Source of the DNA: Streptomyces sp. 8L
GTDB lineage: Bacteria > Actinomycetota > Actinomycetes > Streptomycetales > Streptomycetaceae
Direction of reading: 5' to 3'
DNA length: 54,051 nucleotides
Assembly (NCBI RefSeq): GCF_020176795.1
Contig: NZ_JAIUKE010000018.1
Span: 1 to 54,051 of the forward strand
Positions 51,940 to 54,051 of this stretch are shown in pieces (within the stretch, counting starts at the first letter, position 1; each line of letters begins with the position of its first letter). The position numbers were made by a program, and so were the translations under genes. The notes under the pieces were generated by a model, which was not told the DNA's origin, ran no database searches, and saw only the letters and a list, made by a program, of their open reading frames with translations.

Positions 51940-52546
51940 CGTATCGCCCAGTAGAGACGACGAGCCGATCGTCGACCCCGCCGAACGCAAGAACATGCTG
52001 ATACGGCTTGGCTTGTGGGAGGACCAGCCCATCCCCGAGCTGGATCGGATGGCCGGCCTTGTGATCAAGGATGCAGTCGACCACCTCCCTGCGCTGGCCG
52101 CGCCCCGTGAAGCACCCGTCGCTCTGCTGTGCGTGATCAACTTCATCAAGGATGATCACCAGTACTTCGCAGGCTGGTATGCCACACCCGGCTTCGCCGA
52201 CGCGGTCGGCGTGTCGACTTCCGGACGCCATGAAGAACGGTTCATGGAGCTCAAGGACGGCTGGTGCGTCATCACCGTGGGGCGCAGCAAAGCCCTCCCT
52301 CTGGGGGACGTCTACGCCTGGACCCGCGCCGCCAGCAACGGCGCGATCTACAAGATCGGGGCCCGTGCCTACCTGGGCGCCCAGCTCGTCGATCCCACCA
52401 GCAGCGTCATCTTCGGCACGGTGGCGATCGTCAGCCAGACGCAGACCCCGTGGGGCACGCCCGGCGTGGAGCTGATCAAGCGGCACGCTCACCAGATCGC
52501 CCACGCCATCTGCGGTCCGCCGGGCAATTCGGCGAATGCCTCCTGA
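51926..52546 (+). CDS. GAF-domain-like protein attached to the conservon
   Basis: 206 aa, ATG inside cvnD. A GAF-like small-molecule-binding fold is suggested by LPALAAPREAPVALLCVINF, HQYFAGWYATPGFADAVG, IGARAYLGAQLVD, and FGTVAIVSQTQTPWG. No DNA-binding or kinase part. The overlap with cvnD indicates that it is made together with the GTPase, perhaps as a sensor or effector. The family call is moderate. Confidence 0.65.
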   Translation: MSNLDVSPSRDDEPIVDPAERKNMLIRLGLWEDQPIPELDRMAGLVIKDAVDHLPALAAPREAPVALLCVINFIKDDHQYFAGWYATPGFADAVGVSTSGRHEERFMELKDGWCVITVGRSKALPLGDVYAWTRAASNGAIYKIGARAYLGAQLVDPTSSVIFGTVAIVSQTQTPWGTPGVELIKRHAHQIAHAICGPPGNSANAS

Positions 52547-52605
52547 AAGACCTTGATCCCCGATCCCCCGGCTCGGCCGACACGCCCCAGGGAGGCGATG
52601 CACGG

Positions 52606-53838
52606 ATGTCCATCATGGTCCCCCCTCAGATCACCGATGCCCACCTGCTCCTGCGCACCGAAGTGCGGCAGGTCGCCAGGAAGGAAATCCAGCCTCGCGT
52701 TGAGCAGTTGGAGGCCACCGGCACGCACACCGACCGGGCACTGCCCGCCATGATGGGCGCCCGCGGCTGGTTCGGCATCCTCCTCGGCACCGAGCACGGC
52801 GGGATGGGCGCCGGCCACGTGGCCCGGTGCATTCTTCTGGACGAACTCTCCTACTCCAGCGGTGCAGCGGCAGCGATCTTGCAGGCGTCTTTGATTCCGA
52901 GCCTGGCGATCGACTACGCCGGCAGCCAGAGCCAGCAGCACTACTGGCTGCCGAAAGTGGCCTCCGGCGCCGTATATCCCACGATCGCGGTCACCGAGCC
53001 TGAACACGGCGGCAACCTCCTGGAGATCGGCACCACGGCAACACGTACCAGCAGCGGCAGCTGGGTGATCGACGGCACCAAGTGCCTCATCGGGAACTCG
53101 GGCATCGCGCATCTGTACGTAGTGATCGCACGCACGGACGAGGGCGATTCCCGAGACGCACGGTGCCTGTCAGCTTTCCTGATGGAGTCCGACCGGGCGG
53201 GGGTGATCGTGGAGCAGCCCAAGATGGTCGGGATGCACGGATTCACCGCCGGCACCGTGCACCTGGACCAAGTCCAGGTGCCGGATGGGAACCTGCTGGG
53301 CGCGATGGGAGAGGGGATGCGTGTGGCACACGTGGCGTCGATCGTGTGCGGGCGGCTGAATTTCGCGGCCATGGCCGTGGGCATGATCCGCCGCGTCCTG
53401 GACACGACCCGTGAATTCCTCTCCGCACGCCCGCGATACGGCACACGTCTCGCAGACCAACCCATCGTTCGGTACCACCTCGGCGAGATGGAATCGCTGC
53501 TGGTGACCGCGCAGTCAGTGACCCAGACCGCGGCACAGAAACTGGACACCGGCGAGGGGTGCGACGAGCACTTGTTCAACGCGAAGCTCGTCGCCACCCG
53601 ATGCGCCCGCGAAGCCGTCGCCATCGCCGTCTCTCTGCACGGCGGCCACGCGATACTCGCTGACACCGTCCTCGATCGGATCCGGCGCGACGTCAGCTTC
53701 CTGGAGGCGCCGGCCGGACCCGACGACATCCAGATCGACCGGCTCGGCAAGGCCGTCGTCGGCCGCCACCCCATCCAGTGGTCCACGGAATATGCGCGCC
53801 GCCCGGCCCGGCCCGACACCGTGGCCGCCACTGCCTGA
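52606..53838 (+). CDS. Acyl-CoA dehydrogenase-family protein
   Basis: 410 aa from ATG 52606, ggagg 10 nt upstream. N-terminal helical domain (LLLRTEVRQVARKEIQPRVE), the FAD/substrate motif VTEPEHGGNLLEIG, middle barrel (WVIDGTKCLIGNSGIAHLYV), FTAGTVHLDQVQVPDGNLLG, and a C-terminal helical domain (SLHGGHAILADTVLDRIRRD). The candidate base Glu is in FLEAPAGPDD, where family members often have YEGT. It would dehydrogenate an acyl-thioester or act as a flavin oxidase. It is the last gene of the extended conservon. Confidence 0.85.
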   Translation: MSIMVPPQITDAHLLLRTEVRQVARKEIQPRVEQLEATGTHTDRALPAMMGARGWFGILLGTEHGGMGAGHVARCILLDELSYSSGAAAAILQASLIPSLAIDYAGSQSQQHYWLPKVASGAVYPTIAVTEPEHGGNLLEIGTTATRTSSGSWVIDGTKCLIGNSGIAHLYVVIARTDEGDSRDARCLSAFLMESDRAGVIVEQPKMVGMHGFTAGTVHLDQVQVPDGNLLGAMGEGMRVAHVASIVCGRLNFAAMAVGMIRRVLDTTREFLSARPRYGTRLADQPIVRYHLGEMESLLVTAQSVTQTAAQKLDTGEGCDEHLFNAKLVATRCAREAVAIAVSLHGGHAILADTVLDRIRRDVSFLEAPAGPDDIQIDRLGKAVVGRHPIQWSTEYARRPARPDTVAATA

Positions 53839-54051
53839 CCGACCCCTCCCAGCCAGCCCTCTGTGCCGGCACACAGACCCCCATCCACGGCTGCAGCGAT
53901 ACCCCCGATCCAGCAGCCGGAGATGGGACACCACACCTCACCGACTGTCGATCCATCCCACCCACCTCCCGGCCCGTTCACTCAGACGCCGAACTACCGC
54001 GCCCCACAACTCCGTCGCCCGACTCGTGCTCCCGTCAGGCCAGGCGACGGA
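53839..54051. other. Unassigned tail of the window
   Basis: 213 nt after the acyl-CoA dehydrogenase gene, with C-rich, non-coding-looking sequence. I see no gene start, hairpin or repeat worth naming. Confidence 0.4.

Noticed and set aside
32684..54051. Conjugative element with replication and transfer genes
   Set aside because: No RepSA, prim-pol, FtsK-like Tra or Spd gene appears in the visible part, so only an integrated element or island can be claimed.

Overview
The window is high-GC DNA with Streptomyces-type gene content: a conservon (cvnABCD), DUF397 with XRE/DUF5753 regulators, DUF6158, GTG/TTG starts, many 4-nt start/stop overlaps, and a sugar ABC transporter with no ATPase of its own. 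Calls rest on reading translated motifs and recalled families; no search was run.

Layout. 1-5.1 kb is a housekeeping segment: sensor kinase, GtrA-like membrane protein, purK-purE and an M19 dipeptidase. 5.4-15.3 kb is one minus-strand operon around a NHLP/double-glycine peptide export system. It reads, in order, a 69-aa precursor with a GG leader and a Gly/Val/Ser/Thr-rich core, an HlyD-like adaptor, a C39 peptidase-ABC exporter, a second NHLP-type ABC protein, a polytopic membrane protein, a small membrane protein and a membrane-anchored GH26-like glycosidase. Abnormal G/C tracts bracket this block (213 nt of only G and C at 5183-5395, and 43 consecutive C at 15783-15825). They look like assembly joins, so its placement next to its neighbours is not secure. 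15.8-17.5 kb holds an FAD oxidoreductase whose C-terminus is lost in the C tract, and a DUF6158 gene. 18-29 kb is a divergent carbohydrate regulon: glycosidases, isomerase and dehydrogenase on minus; binding protein, two permeases, ROK repressor and Gfo/Idh/MocA oxidoreductase on plus. 29.1-31.9 kb has a CGNR regulator and a secreted tannase/feruloyl-esterase-like enzyme.

At about 32.45 kb an alpha/beta-hydrolase gene is cut, leaving only its C-terminal half. A tyrosine integrase, an excisionase-like HTH protein and an XRE regulator follow, in visibly less GC-rich DNA. This is the left end of an integrated element whose other end is outside the window. Its cargo includes a compact operon (36.9-42.8 kb): MFS transporter, FemAB/GNAT-like transferase, BacD-like ATP-grasp ligase, second MFS transporter, and an EgtD-type histidine N-alpha-methyltransferase that keeps all six recalled histidine-pocket residues. 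No other ergothioneine gene is nearby. The best reading is an undescribed pathway that makes and exports a hercynine (N-alpha-trimethylhistidine)-containing small peptide.

43.2-54 kb holds signalling genes: XRE/DUF5753-DUF397, a TPR-like regulator with a Nudix hydrolase, an aldo/keto-reductase-fold protein with an altered catalytic tetrad beside a HATPase protein, an intergenic region with three long GAAGTGGGG-type repeats, and a cvnABCD conservon extended by GAF and acyl-CoA dehydrogenase genes. The two strongest leads for a new system are the EgtD/ATP-grasp/FemAB operon and the NHLP operon with its glycosidase tail.
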